In this document: one piece after another, positions 36,526-45,252 of the stretch
Layout of the letters: each line of letters starts with the position of its first letter
Numbering within the stretch: position 1 is the stretch's first letter
Origin: Roseicyclus marinus
Lineage (GTDB): Bacteria > Pseudomonadota > Alphaproteobacteria > Rhodobacterales > Rhodobacteraceae
Direction of reading: 5' to 3'
DNA: 64,000 bases
NCBI RefSeq assembly: GCF_030163795.1
Contig: NZ_JASJOF010000003.1
Span: 233,501-297,500 of the forward strand
Position numbers and translations under genes: made by a program
Notes under the pieces: generated by a model
Seen by the model: the letters and a program-made list of their open reading frames with translations, nothing else
The model's database searches: none
What the model was told of the DNA's origin: nothing

Positions 36526-37401
36526 TCACGCCGTGACGAAATCGGCCTTTGCGTAGCCCTGCACATACAACAGCGCGGTCAGGTCGCCGTGGTTGATCGC
36601 ATGGGCGGCCTGCGCCTGCACCACGGGTTTGGCATGGACCGCCACCCCCAGGCCCGCGCGCGTCAACATGCCCAGATCATTCGCCCCGTCCCCGATGGCC
36701 AGAACATCGGCCTCGGTGATGCCGAGTTTCGCTGTCAGATCCTCCAGCGCCGCGACCTTGGCCTCGCGGCCAAGGATCGGTTCTGCCACCGTGCCGGTCA
36801 GTTTGCCCTGATCGACATGAAGCGTGTTGGCGCGGTGTTCCTGAAAGCCAAGCTTGTCCGCCACAGCGGCGGTGAAGGCCGTGAAACCACCCGAGACAAG
36901 CGCGGCATAGGCCCCGTTCGCGCGCATCGTGGCCACCAGCGTGGCGCCGCCCGGCATCATGGTGATGCGGCTGGCCAGAACCTCCGCGATCACGCCTTCC
37001 GGCAAACCCCTGAGCAGCGCGACGCGTTCCTTCAACGCCGCCTCGAAATCCAGTTCACCGTTCATCGCGCGCGCGGTGATGGCGGCGACCTTTTCCCCGA
37101 TGCCCGCGGCGGCCGCCAGCTCGTCGATGCATTCCTGCTGGATCATGGTCGAATCCATGTCGGCCAGAAGCAGTTTCTTGCGGCGGCCCGCGCTGGGCTG
37201 GCAGACCAGATCGACCCCTTCGGCGGTCAGGCTGGCACGCATATCCTCAAGATTGCGCGGCGGCTTGAGCAGGGTGAACTCGGCAGCGCAATTGGGGTCG
37301 AGCCAGACCGCCGTTCCGCCGCCCAGCGCATCGCGCAGCGCGCGGACCAGCGCCGGTTCAAGGATCATCGCCGGGTTGGTGACAAGCGTCAGGGTGAACA
37401 T
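36526..37401 (-). CDS. serB: Phosphoserine phosphatase SerB
   Basis: 291 aa HAD-superfamily enzyme for the last step of serine synthesis. Motif I with the nucleophile Asp is LLADMDSTMIQQECIDELA. Motif II is ALVSGGFTAFT, and motif III/IV is AIGDGANDLGML. The N-terminal 80 residues form the regulatory extension seen in the SerB family. The ATG at 37401 (MFTLTLVTNP) is preferred over an open frame 12 codons longer. Divergent from the alpha/beta hydrolase gene. Confidence 0.95.
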   Translation of the reverse strand: MFTLTLVTNPAMILEPALVRALRDALGGGTAVWLDPNCAAEFTLLKPPRNLEDMRASLTAEGVDLVCQPSAGRRKKLLLADMDSTMIQQECIDELAAAAGIGEKVAAITARAMNGELDFEAALKERVALLRGLPEGVIAEVLASRITMMPGGATLVATMRANGAYAALVSGGFTAFTAAVADKLGFQEHRANTLHVDQGKLTGTVAEPILGREAKVAALEDLTAKLGITEADVLAIGDGANDLGMLTRAGLGVAVHAKPVVQAQAAHAINHGDLTALLYVQGYAKADFVTA

Positions 37402-37526
37402 CGCAGCCTCGGGGTCGGTTTTCGCGGCATAGACCATGAAGCGCCGTCGCTGGCCAGTGGCTTTGGCGGTTGGCAGGGCAGGGCGTGCTGCTATGTGTCG
37501 GGGCAGGTGGCGTGACGGGTGTCGGC

Positions 37527-38999
37527 ATGAAACAGGCGATTTTGGCGGCGATCGCGGTGCTGTGCATCGCGCTGGGTCTTTGGGGGCTCGAGGCGCCGCG
37601 CGCAGGCCTCGAGATTTCGCATGACCGCGTGGGCGAGACGCCTGTCACCGTGATGCGACTGCCCGAAACGCAAGGCCCGGTCGTGGTGATCGCCCATGGC
37701 TTTGCCGGATCGCGGCAGTTGATGGCCGCATGGCAACTGAGTCTCGCACAGGCGGGGTTCATCACCGTCAGTTTCGATTTCGAGGGGCATGGCCGCAACC
37801 CGGTGCCGATGTCCGGCGATGTCAGCAGCATCGACGGAACAACCCGCCTGTTGATGGAAGAAACCGCGCGCGTCACCGATTACGCGGTCGGTCTGCCCGG
37901 TGCAGTGCCGCGCGTCGCGCTGGTGGGGCATTCCATGGCCTCCGACATCGTGGTGCGGCAGGGGCTGGCCGACCCACGGGTCGAGGCGATCGTGGGCATC
38001 TCGATCTTCAGCCAGGCGGTGACGGCGGAGGAACCGGCCAACCTGTTGATGCTGAACGGTCAATGGGAAGGCGCGTTGCGCGGCGAGGCGCAGCGCGTGA
38101 TGGCCGATCTGGGCGCGGTCGAGGGGGAGACGGTCGGCACGCCGGGAGAGGGTTTCGCCCGCCGGGCCGAGGCTGTGCCCTTCGTCGAACATGTGGGGGT
38201 GCTTTATGCGCCCGCAGGCATTGCCGCGGGCATCGATTGGATCGGGGCGAGTTTCGGCATGGTGCCGCAGGCCGGGCCGGTCGCGCTTGGCCCCTGGATC
38301 GGGCTTGCCCTGTTCGGTGTGGTTCTTCTGGTCCTGCCTGCCGCGCTGCTCTTGCCCGAGGGGCCAGCGCCCTGGCATCCGGGGCGGCGGCTGTTCTGGG
38401 CGCTGGCGGTTCTGCCCGCGCTGGTCACGCCGGCCCTGCTCAGCCTGATCGAGACGCGGTTCCTGCCGGTTCTGGTCGCCGATTACCTTGCGTTGCATCT
38501 GGCGCTTTATGGCGCGTTGGTGCTGGCAGGCGCGGCATGGGCGGGTGGGCTGCCCGCGCGGCGGGGGCTCTGGCTGGGTCTGGGGCTGGCGCTTTACGGG
38601 ATCGCCGTCTTCGGCGGGATCATGGACCGCTACGTGGGCAGTTTCGTGCCGCATCCGGGCAGGGTGGCGGTGATCGCCGCGATCCTGCCGGGGGCGGTTC
38701 TGGCGATGCTGGCCGATGCCGTGCTGTCGGAGGCCACGCGCGCCGCGCTGTGGCGGCGGGTGGTGGCGCGGGGGATGTTCCTGATATCGCTCGGCGTTGC
38801 GGTGGCGCTGGATTTCGAGCGGCTCTTTTTCCTCATCATCATCCTGCCGGTGATCGGGCTGTTCTATCTCAGCTACGGGATGATGGGTCGGTTCGTCGGC
38901 AAGCGCACCGGGTCGGTCGTGGCCATGGGCCTGGGGCTTGGCGTGATCCTGGGTTGGGCGCTGGGGGTCACCTTTCCGATGTTCGATCCCGGTCTGTGA
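37527..38999 (+). CDS. Alpha/beta hydrolase fused to a multi-spanning membrane domain
   Basis: 490 aa. One N-terminal membrane segment (residues 3-20), then an alpha/beta-hydrolase domain to about residue 240. The oxyanion-loop region is VVIAHGFAGSRQ, there is FDFEGHGRNP, and the nucleophile elbow is ALVGHSMASD with the catalytic Ser. From about residue 250 to the end there are seven or eight hydrophobic helices with short loops. The topology suggests a periplasmic or membrane-surface hydrolase; substrate unknown. The ATG at 37527 is chosen for the signal anchor; the upstream ribosome site is weak. No operon partner: serB is divergent and the MFS gene convergent. Confidence 0.8.
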   Translation: MKQAILAAIAVLCIALGLWGLEAPRAGLEISHDRVGETPVTVMRLPETQGPVVVIAHGFAGSRQLMAAWQLSLAQAGFITVSFDFEGHGRNPVPMSGDVSSIDGTTRLLMEETARVTDYAVGLPGAVPRVALVGHSMASDIVVRQGLADPRVEAIVGISIFSQAVTAEEPANLLMLNGQWEGALRGEAQRVMADLGAVEGETVGTPGEGFARRAEAVPFVEHVGVLYAPAGIAAGIDWIGASFGMVPQAGPVALGPWIGLALFGVVLLVLPAALLLPEGPAPWHPGRRLFWALAVLPALVTPALLSLIETRFLPVLVADYLALHLALYGALVLAGAAWAGGLPARRGLWLGLGLALYGIAVFGGIMDRYVGSFVPHPGRVAVIAAILPGAVLAMLADAVLSEATRAALWRRVVARGMFLISLGVAVALDFERLFFLIIILPVIGLFYLSYGMMGRFVGKRTGSVVAMGLGLGVILGWALGVTFPMFDPGL

Positions 39000-39005
39000 G
39001 CGCGC

Positions 39006-39070
39006 GGGGGGCGCTGCCCCCGCCACGGCCGTTCCGGCCGCGTCTCCCCCGGAGTATTTCGGAAACGAAG
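39006..39070 (+). repeat. Intergenic terminator-like repeat, family 1, copy 1
   Basis: Modular element: a GGGGGCGCTGCCCCC hairpin, then a 6-bp stem CGGCCG-TTC-CGGCCG, then CTCCCCCGGAG followed by a T-rich stretch and GGAAACGAAG. It lies 6 nt after the alpha/beta hydrolase stop, in the same orientation. Related copies are at 46271, 53219 and (3' part, opposite strand) 53457. The middle stem changes sequence between copies but keeps pairing and a TTC or TTT loop. Confidence 0.85.
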
Positions 39071-39076
39071 ACGCGA

Positions 39077-40327
39077 TCAGGCGGCAAGCGCCGGGGCGCG
39101 ATCCTTGAGGGGCGTTTCCCGGATCGGCAGGTGGACGATGGCCGAAAGCGCGCCGACCGCGACGCCGATCCACCAGACCGCCGTGTAATCGCCGTAGACA
39201 TCGTAGAGCGCGCCGCCCAGCCAGACGCCAAGGAAACTGCCCAACTGGTGTGAAAAGAAGACCAGCCCGTAAAGCGTGCCCATGTAGCGCAGCCCGTAGA
39301 TGTAGCCGACCAGCCCTGAGGTCAGCGGCACGGTCGCCAGCCACAGCGCGCCCATGACGAGCGAAAAGGCGATGACGGTTTCGGGCGTGATCGGGAAGAG
39401 GATGAACAGGCCCGCCGCCAGCGTCCGCCCCACGTAGATCCAGGCGAGAAGGTAGCGCTTGGGGAACCGGTTGCCGAGCCACCCGGCCGTGATCGTGCCC
39501 GCGATATTGGCCAGCCCGATCAGCGCGATGGCAAAGGCCCCCAGCGCCGAAGTGGTGGTGATCCCGATCCCCGCCAGCATCGAGCCGGGGTCGATGGGGC
39601 CGCACAACTCGGTCACGAAGGCCGGGAAATGCGCGGTGATGAAACCCAGTTGATAGCCGCAGGAGAAAAAGCCGATGAAGATGAGGGCAAAGGACGGATC
39701 GCGCACGGCCTTGCCCACGATCTGGCCCATCGTCTCCTCGATCTCGGCCTTGGTGGCGCGGGCGGGCGCGCGCAGGAGCGGCAGGGCGAAGAGCGCACAC
39801 AGGATCATGCCCGCGAAGATCAGGAAGACCGTTTGCCACGGAAAGAGGCTCAACAACCCCTCGGCCAAGGGCGCACCGATGACCTGTCCCGCCGATCCGG
39901 CGGCAGTCGCGATGCCCAGCGTGACCGAACGGTGCCTGTCCGAAGCCGCGCGCCCGACGATGGCAAGGATCACGCCGAACCCCGTGCCCGCGATCCCGAA
40001 ACCGACAAGAATCTCCAGCAACTGATGCTGGCCCGGCGTGATCGCATAGGCCGAGAACACCAGCCCCGCCGCATACAGCAACACGCCCAAAACGATGGCG
40101 CGCCGGTCGCCAAAGCGTTCCGCGATGGCGCCGAAGATCGGCTGCCCGATGCCCCAGGCCAGGTTCTGGATCGCGATGGCAAGGCTGAATTCCGCGCGCA
40201 GCCATCCGAATTCCTCGGCGATGGGGATCTGGAAGACGCCGAAACTGGCGCGGATGGCAAAGCCGATCATGATGATCAGGCATCCGCCGATCAGCACGGG
40301 TGTGAAAAGGCTGTCCTGTCGGGTCAT
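39077..40327 (-). CDS. MFS transporter
   Basis: 416 aa with 12 predicted transmembrane helices in two sets of six. The loop between helices 2 and 3 has AIAERFGDRRAIVLG, an MFS motif-A-like sequence, and the corresponding C-terminal loop has TAGWLGNRFPKRYLLA. The nearest family in general layout is the oxalate/formate and monocarboxylate group, but no substrate can be assigned. The ATG at 40327 (MTRQDSLFTP) is preferred over an open frame 10 codons longer. Divergent from zapE. Confidence 0.87.
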   Translation of the reverse strand: MTRQDSLFTPVLIGGCLIIMIGFAIRASFGVFQIPIAEEFGWLRAEFSLAIAIQNLAWGIGQPIFGAIAERFGDRRAIVLGVLLYAAGLVFSAYAITPGQHQLLEILVGFGIAGTGFGVILAIVGRAASDRHRSVTLGIATAAGSAGQVIGAPLAEGLLSLFPWQTVFLIFAGMILCALFALPLLRAPARATKAEIEETMGQIVGKAVRDPSFALIFIGFFSCGYQLGFITAHFPAFVTELCGPIDPGSMLAGIGITTTSALGAFAIALIGLANIAGTITAGWLGNRFPKRYLLAWIYVGRTLAAGLFILFPITPETVIAFSLVMGALWLATVPLTSGLVGYIYGLRYMGTLYGLVFFSHQLGSFLGVWLGGALYDVYGDYTAVWWIGVAVGALSAIVHLPIRETPLKDRAPALAA

Positions 40328-40452
40328 CTGGCACGCATCCCCTGTCGCTGCGGGCAAGATGCACGGGGTGCGCGCAGCGTCAATTCAGGATGGGTGATGA
40401 TCCTGACAACAGGTGCTTAACCCCGCGCGCGAATGGCTGTAGTCAGCCGCCC

Positions 40453-41556
40453 ATGGGACAGCATCTGCAAGCGATCTACGACACCCGCGTGGCCGAGGGC
40501 CTGTTGCGCCCCGATCCCGCGCAGCGCGCGGCCTTGTTGCGGCTGGAGGATCTGCGCGCCCGGCTGGAAACTCTACCCAAGCCGAAAACGGGCCTTTTCG
40601 CGCGGTTCCGCAAAGCCGAACTGCCCGAGGGCAAGCAGGGTCTTTACCTTTGGGGCGGGGTCGGGCGCGGCAAATCCATGCTGATGGACCTGTTCTTTCA
40701 ACACGCACCCACCGTGGAAAAGCGCCGCGTCCATTTCCACGCCTTCATGCAGGAGGTGCAGGCGGCGCTGCACGAGGCGCGCAAGACGGGCGTGGATGAC
40801 GCGATCAAACCCGTGGCCGAGGGGATCGCCAAGAACCTCAAGCTCCTTTGTTTCGACGAGATGCAGATCACCGATATCGCCGATGCGATGATCGTGGGCC
40901 GCTTGTTCGAGAAACTGTTCGCCGCCGGTGTCGTGATCGTCACCACCTCCAACAGGCACCCGAAAGACCTCTACAAGGACGGCTTGAACCGGCAGCTGTT
41001 CCTGCCCTTCATCGCGCTTCTGGAGGATCGGCTGGAGGTTGATCAGCTCGAGGCGATGACCGATTACAGGCAGGATCGGCTGTCCGGCGCGCCGGTCTAT
41101 TTCTCGCCGTTGGGGTCCGCCGCCACCGAGCGGATCAACGAGATCTGGCGCGATCTGACCGGCGGCCGGGAGGAGGAGCTGTGCCTCGAGGTCAAGGGCC
41201 GCGAGGTGCATCTGCCGCGCTACTGGGCGGGGATGGCGCGGGCATCGTTCTGGGATTTGTGCGGGCGGCCGCTTGGCCCGGCCGATTACCTTGCGCTTGT
41301 CGGCGCGGTGAAGCTGCTGGTGCTGGAAGGCATCCCGCGCCTCGACGTGACCAAGTTCAACGAGGCCAAACGCTTCGTCACGCTGATCGACGCGCTGTAC
41401 GAGGGGCAAGTGCGCCTGATCTGCACCGCCGAGGATGTGCCGGAACGGCTCTATCTCGAAGGGGCGGGCAGTTTCGAGTTCGAACGCACCGCCAGCCGCT
41501 TGCGCGAGATGCAGGGCGCCGATTGGGGTGCCGGGCGCGACGCGCTGGGTGAATAG
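40453..41556 (+). CDS. zapE: Cell division protein ZapE (AFG1-like ATPase)
   Basis: 367 aa P-loop ATPase. Walker A is LWGGVGRGKSMLMD, Walker B LLCFDEMQITDIADAM, and the sensor region is VVIVTTSNRHPKDLYKDGLNR, all typical of ZapE/AFG1. E. coli ZapE binds FtsZ and acts at the constricting ring; the mitochondrial relative AFG1 handles respiratory proteins. The ATG at 40453 starts the family N-terminus (MGQHLQAIYDTRVAEG). Confidence 0.93.
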   Translation: MGQHLQAIYDTRVAEGLLRPDPAQRAALLRLEDLRARLETLPKPKTGLFARFRKAELPEGKQGLYLWGGVGRGKSMLMDLFFQHAPTVEKRRVHFHAFMQEVQAALHEARKTGVDDAIKPVAEGIAKNLKLLCFDEMQITDIADAMIVGRLFEKLFAAGVVIVTTSNRHPKDLYKDGLNRQLFLPFIALLEDRLEVDQLEAMTDYRQDRLSGAPVYFSPLGSAATERINEIWRDLTGGREEELCLEVKGREVHLPRYWAGMARASFWDLCGRPLGPADYLALVGAVKLLVLEGIPRLDVTKFNEAKRFVTLIDALYEGQVRLICTAEDVPERLYLEGAGSFEFERTASRLREMQGADWGAGRDALGE

Positions 41557-41580
41557 GCCGGCCCCCGATGGGGACCGGCC
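41556..41580. terminator. Bidirectional hairpin between zapE and the DUF4394 gene
   Basis: GGCCGG and CCGGCC flank an inner CCCC/GGGG stem with a three-base loop and one mismatch, placed in the 36-nt gap between two convergent genes. No T-tract on either strand, so termination is inferred from stem strength and position. Confidence 0.5.
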
Positions 41581-41592
41581 ATATGGTCGTGA

Positions 41593-42450
41593 TTACATCG
41601 ACGACATCGAGACGGCGAAGCCGGTGATGCCGCCCATGCCCAGATCGGCCAGCATGGTGGCCGTGCCGGTGGCCAGATCGATGGCGTAAAGGCCGGCGCT
41701 GGCGCTGCCTTCCATCTGCAGAACGGCATAGGCCATGTCGGTGCCTTCCTCGGGCGACACGATGTCGAACCCGCCCATGCCGGACAGATCGGCGGCCATG
41801 CCATCGACGGTGACGGAAGCGATGGTCGCCAGCGTGCCGTCATTGTTGGCCAGCGTCACCAGCGCATCGGTTTCGGCATCCAGCGCATATTGCAGCGTGC
41901 CCGAAGCCTTCATGCCCGCGATGGCATTGGTATAGGCATTGGCGAAGATCATGGGCGTCGCGCCGACGTTGGCGTCGCCTTCTGCATAGGCCAGATCGGT
42001 GAAGCGGCGCAGCGAACCCGCGCGCTCGTCATTGTCGCCGAAACCTTCGGGGAAATAGACGAGGTTGTCACCGGCCGAGGACACGACGCGCACCGCGTCG
42101 ATGGCGTTGTTGAAGTCGAAGCCGACCATCGCGCCTTCGGCGACCATCGCGCCTTCCATGATGGTTGCGCCCAGATCGGTCATCGCGCCGGACATCGGGT
42201 CGATCGTGTAGACCGCGCCGTTGGTGAAGCCCAGCAGGTCGCCGGTCACGGGGCGGTAGGCGATGGCATCGACCGGCATCGCGAGGTCATAGGCCATCAC
42301 TTCGCCCGGCATCGACAGGTCGGCCATCACAAGCAGCGTGGATCCGTCATTGGCCAGCGCGTGGCCCATCAGGTTCATGTGGCTGTCGGCATGGGCGGGA
42401 AGCGCCAGCGCGGTCAGAAGTCCGGCGGTGGTGAGTGTGCGTCGGGTCAT
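41593..42450 (-). CDS. DUF4394-type exported protein
   Basis: 285 aa with a signal peptide (residues 1-21, ending LPAHA). The mature protein is Ala/Gly/Asp-rich and cysteine-free. It has repeating beta-blade-like units (DAIAYRPVTGDLLGFTNGAVYTID-type, GFDFNNAIDAVRVVSSAGDN) that fit the DUF4394 family, a beta-propeller-like fold often exported. Function unknown. The ATG at 42450 has AAAGGA at a suitable distance; the preceding GTG is an alternative. Divergent from the HupE-like gene. Confidence 0.82.
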   Translation of the reverse strand: MTRRTLTTAGLLTALALPAHADSHMNLMGHALANDGSTLLVMADLSMPGEVMAYDLAMPVDAIAYRPVTGDLLGFTNGAVYTIDPMSGAMTDLGATIMEGAMVAEGAMVGFDFNNAIDAVRVVSSAGDNLVYFPEGFGDNDERAGSLRRFTDLAYAEGDANVGATPMIFANAYTNAIAGMKASGTLQYALDAETDALVTLANNDGTLATIASVTVDGMAADLSGMGGFDIVSPEEGTDMAYAVLQMEGSASAGLYAIDLATGTATMLADLGMGGITGFAVSMSSM

Positions 42451-42701
42451 CACGTCATCCTTTCATGTCATCTCGTTCGGAACGGGCCGGTCTGCGACCC
42501 GTCATGCCCTGAGCCACGAAGGTGGAAGGCCCGAGGTTTCACCCCGGTCGAAAGAAAATTGTTTTCGACATGCGGAAAAATTCGGCGGCGCGATGAATTT
42601 CCATGCGTGTGGCGCGCAGGGTCCGGGCCGGGCCGCCGGGCCTGTCTTGACCGGATCGGGGCCGGGCGTAGCCTCGGCTGACCTCAAGCGTGGAGATCCC
42701 G

Positions 42702-43301
42702 ATGCCGCACCGCCTTTCGCTCAAGCCTGCCCTGATCCTCGCCCTTCCCCTTGCCGGTTTCGCCGGACAGGCGATGGCGCATACCGGCCCGGGCAGCCAT
42801 GCCGGTTTCGTCGGCGGCCTGATGCACCCGATGCTGGGATGGGATCACCTCGTTGCCATGCTGGCCGTCGGCCTTTGGGCCGCGACGCTGGGCGGGCGTG
42901 CGCTTTATGCGCTGCCGCTCGTCTTTCCCGTGGTGATGGCGCTGGGCGCGGCCATGGGGATCGCGGGCCTTGCCCTGCCGGGGGTCGAGGCCGGGATCGC
43001 CGCCTCGGGCGTGGTTCTGGGTCTCCTTGTCGCCTTCGGCCTGCGCGCGCCTCTGGCGGTCTCGGGTACGCTGGTCGGCGCCTTCGCCCTGTTCCACGGC
43101 CATGCCCACGGGACCGAGATGCCGGGGGGCTACGGCCCGCTGGCCTATGGCGCGGGCTTCGTCCTCGGGACGATGCTTCTGCACCTCGCGGGCCTCGGTC
43201 TTGGCCTTGCCGCGCGGTCGGGCGCGGGGCGTGTGGCCTTGCGCGGCACGGGTGGGCTCATTGCGCTTACCGGGGCCGGTTTCCTGCTCGGCGCGGTCTG
43301 A
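42702..43301 (+). CDS. HupE/UreJ-family membrane protein
   Basis: 199 aa. Signal-like first helix (ending GQAMAHTGP) followed by about six transmembrane helices. The family hallmark HPMLGWDHLVAMLAVGLWAA is present near residues 42-61, as are FHGHAHGTEMP and GTMLLHLAGLG. HupE/UreJ proteins are secondary nickel or cobalt transporters, with histidines at the membrane face as likely ligands. No hydrogenase, urease or cobalamin gene is nearby, so the metal role is by family only. The ATG at 42702 follows GGAG; a GTG 4 codons earlier is less likely. Confidence 0.85.
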   Translation: MPHRLSLKPALILALPLAGFAGQAMAHTGPGSHAGFVGGLMHPMLGWDHLVAMLAVGLWAATLGGRALYALPLVFPVVMALGAAMGIAGLALPGVEAGIAASGVVLGLLVAFGLRAPLAVSGTLVGAFALFHGHAHGTEMPGGYGPLAYGAGFVLGTMLLHLAGLGLGLAARSGAGRVALRGTGGLIALTGAGFLLGAV

Positions 43302-43313
43302 GGCGCGCCGCCC

Positions 43314-43835
43314 TCAACTGATCGGGATGGACGGGTCGCAATTCAGGCGCACGTCCATCCCATAGGCTTGCAGGGGCGTGAACGGATCGATGGAGCTTGC
43401 CTCGATCCAGGTGTTGTCGATGCAGACATCCTGCGCCCAGTTCCCGCCGTTGAAGCCAAAGCCCCCCTCGGCCCCGCAATCGTTGACCTCGCCATTGGCG
43501 TTCCATTCCTGGTAGGTCTGCTGGCTGCGGCTGCCCCCGGTCGGAAACATCAGGCTGCGGGTGTCGAAATGCAGTTCCCACGAGGTCTCGGGCGTCAGCA
43601 TGTCCAGCGACCAGAAACCGATGGGCACGCCATCGCGGAACCCCTGGATGCGAAAGCCCGTCACCTGCGTCTCGTTGATGATGCCGGTATTCAGCAGCGC
43701 CTCGGGAAATTCGATCTGCCCTTCCATCGTATAGCCATTGGCCCCGATCCAGCAGAACTGGAACCGGGCGGTGGCCGCGGCGGGCTGCGCCGTCAGAAGG
43801 GCGATGGCGGCAAGGGCGAGAGCGGGTTTGGACAT
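43314..43835 (-). CDS. Small secreted protein of unknown function
   Basis: 173 aa. Signal peptide (residues 1-21, ending PAAATA). Mature part begins RFQFCWIGANGYTMEGQIEFPEAL and has four cysteines (FCWIG, NDCGAEG, DVCIDN, LNCDPS), perhaps in two disulfides. It resembles no family I can name with certainty. It is convergent with the HupE-like gene (12-nt gap). The start at 43835 is chosen because it places the signal peptide at the N-terminus; no clear ribosome site is seen. Confidence 0.7.
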   Translation of the reverse strand: MSKPALALAAIALLTAQPAAATARFQFCWIGANGYTMEGQIEFPEALLNTGIINETQVTGFRIQGFRDGVPIGFWSLDMLTPETSWELHFDTRSLMFPTGGSRSQQTYQEWNANGEVNDCGAEGGFGFNGGNWAQDVCIDNTWIEASSIDPFTPLQAYGMDVRLNCDPSIPIS

Positions 43836-43874
43836 GGGGCAGAGGATGGCCGCGCCGCGCCGCGCGTCAAGGCC

Positions 43875-43980
43875 CCAAAGCGTGTTGCGCAAAAGTGGGA
43901 ACCGGTTTTGCGCCCTCCGACCATGCGAAATCAAAGGGTGAGGCCGGGCGCGTGAATGCGGCTGAACGGGATACGGCCTA
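43875..43980 (+). repeat. Intergenic repeat, family 2, copy A
   Basis: About 106 bp closely similar to the element at 60182-60288. The core is an 8-bp inverted repeat GCGCAAAA...TTTTGCGC around GTGGGAACCGG, followed by shared blocks CATGCGA, ATCAAA and GGCGCGTGAATGCG-like sequence. Its right end is the TAG stop codon of folC (read on the minus strand). I recognise the core as a type of palindromic repeat widespread in alphaproteobacteria. Confidence 0.85.
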
Positions 43981-45252
43981 ACCGTTTTGCTTCAGGATCT
44001 CACCGGCCAGATACAGCGATCCGCAGATCAGCACGCGCGCCTGCGGATCTTCGGCGGTGATGGCGGCAAGGGCTGCGCCGACGCTGTCGGCCTCCTCTGC
44101 CACCAACCCGGCGCGGCGCGCGGCGGCGGCGGTCTCCGCGGCGGGCAGGGTCGCGGCCTGACCGGGGATCGACACGGCCCGCAGGCTTTGCGCTACCCGG
44201 GCCAAGGGCCTCATGTAACCCGTCACATCCTTGGTGTTCAGCATCCCGCAGATCAGATGGGTGGGCCGCTTGGACAATCCTGCAAGCAGCGCTGCGATGG
44301 CATGGGCGGCATGCGGGTTGTGCCCGCCATCCAGCCACAGCTCCACCCCCGGCGCGGCCTCGACCAGCGGGCCATGGCGCAACCGCTGCATCCGCGCGGG
44401 CCAGGACACATCGGTCATCGCCGCCTCGCAGGCGGCCTCCCCCATGCCAAGCGCGCGCAGCGCGGCCAGCGCCATCCCCGCATTCTCGACCTGATGCGCG
44501 CCCAGAAGTGCGGGCATCGGCAGGTCCAAAAGCCCGGTTTCATCCTCGAAGACCAGCCGCCCGGCCTCGGTCCGGACATGCCAATGCTGGCCATAGGCGA
44601 TGACAGGCGCGCCCAGACGCGCGGCCTGCGCCTCGATCACCTCGAGCGCGGCATCCTGCTGCCGCCCGACGATCACGGGCACGCCGCGCTTGATGATCCC
44701 GGCCTTTTCACCCGCGATCGCGGCCAAGGTGTCGCCAAGGTATTGCTGGTGGTCCATGTCCACGGGTGTGATCACGCACAGCGCGGGCCGCTCGACCACG
44801 TTGGTTGCATCCAGCCGCCCGCCAAGGCCCACCTCGAGCAGCGTGTAATCGGCGGGCGTTTCGGCAAAAGCGGCAAATCCCGCCGCTGTCGTGATCTCGA
44901 AAAAGGTGATGGGATCCGGCCCGTTGGCCGCAAGACAGCGGTTCAGGATATCGACCAGCCGCGCCTCGTCGATCAGATCGCCCGCGACCCGGATGCGTTC
45001 ATTGAACCGCGCCAGATGCGGCGAAGTATAGGCGTGACAGCTCAGCCCAGCCCCCTCCAACCCGGCACGGATCATGGCCTGCGTCGATCCCTTGCCGTTG
45101 GTTCCCGCGACATGGATCACGGGCGGCAGGTGCCGCTCAGGGTGGTCCAGCGCTGCAAGGATGCGGTGCATCCGGTCCAGCGTCAGGTCGATGACCTTGG
45201 GATGCAGCGACATCATCCGGTCAAGGAGGATGCCCGAAGTGATCGCGCTCAC
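43978..45252 (-). CDS. folC: Bifunctional folylpolyglutamate synthase/dihydrofolate synthase FolC
   Basis: 424 aa, normal for FolC (Mur-ligase family). The P-loop is [17 protein letters not shown]. Then [15 protein letters not shown], the [15 protein letters not shown] region and the substrate motif [15 protein letters not shown]. It attaches glutamate to dihydropteroate and to folates. The start is a GTG at 45252 whose last bases overlap the accD stop (GTGA), so the two genes are coupled; accD-folC order is common. The stop codon is provided by the family 2 repeat. Confidence 0.95.
   Translation of the reverse strand: MSAITSGILLDRMMSLHPKVIDLTLDRMHRILAALDHPERHLPPVIHVAGTNGKGSTQAMIRAGLEGAGLSCHAYTSPHLARFNERIRVAGDLIDEARLVDILNRCLAANGPDPITFFEITTAAGFAAFAETPADYTLLEVGLGGRLDATNVVERPALCVITPVDMDHQQYLGDTLAAIAGEKAGIIKRGVPVIVGRQQDAALEVIEAQAARLGAPVIAYGQHWHVRTEAGRLVFEDETGLLDLPMPALLGAHQVENAGMALAALRALGMGEAACEAAMTDVSWPARMQRLRHGPLVEAAPGVELWLDGGHNPHAAHAIAALLAGLSKRPTHLICGMLNTKDVTGYMRPLARVAQSLRAVSIPGQAATLPAAETAAAARRAGLVAEEADSVGAALAAITAEDPQARVLICGSLYLAGEILKQNG

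Noticed and set aside
42454-42701. Possible cobalamin riboswitch upstream of the HupE-like gene
   Set aside because: A GGTGGAAGGCCC stretch looks faintly like part of one, but the GCCACTG core and the B12-box are absent.
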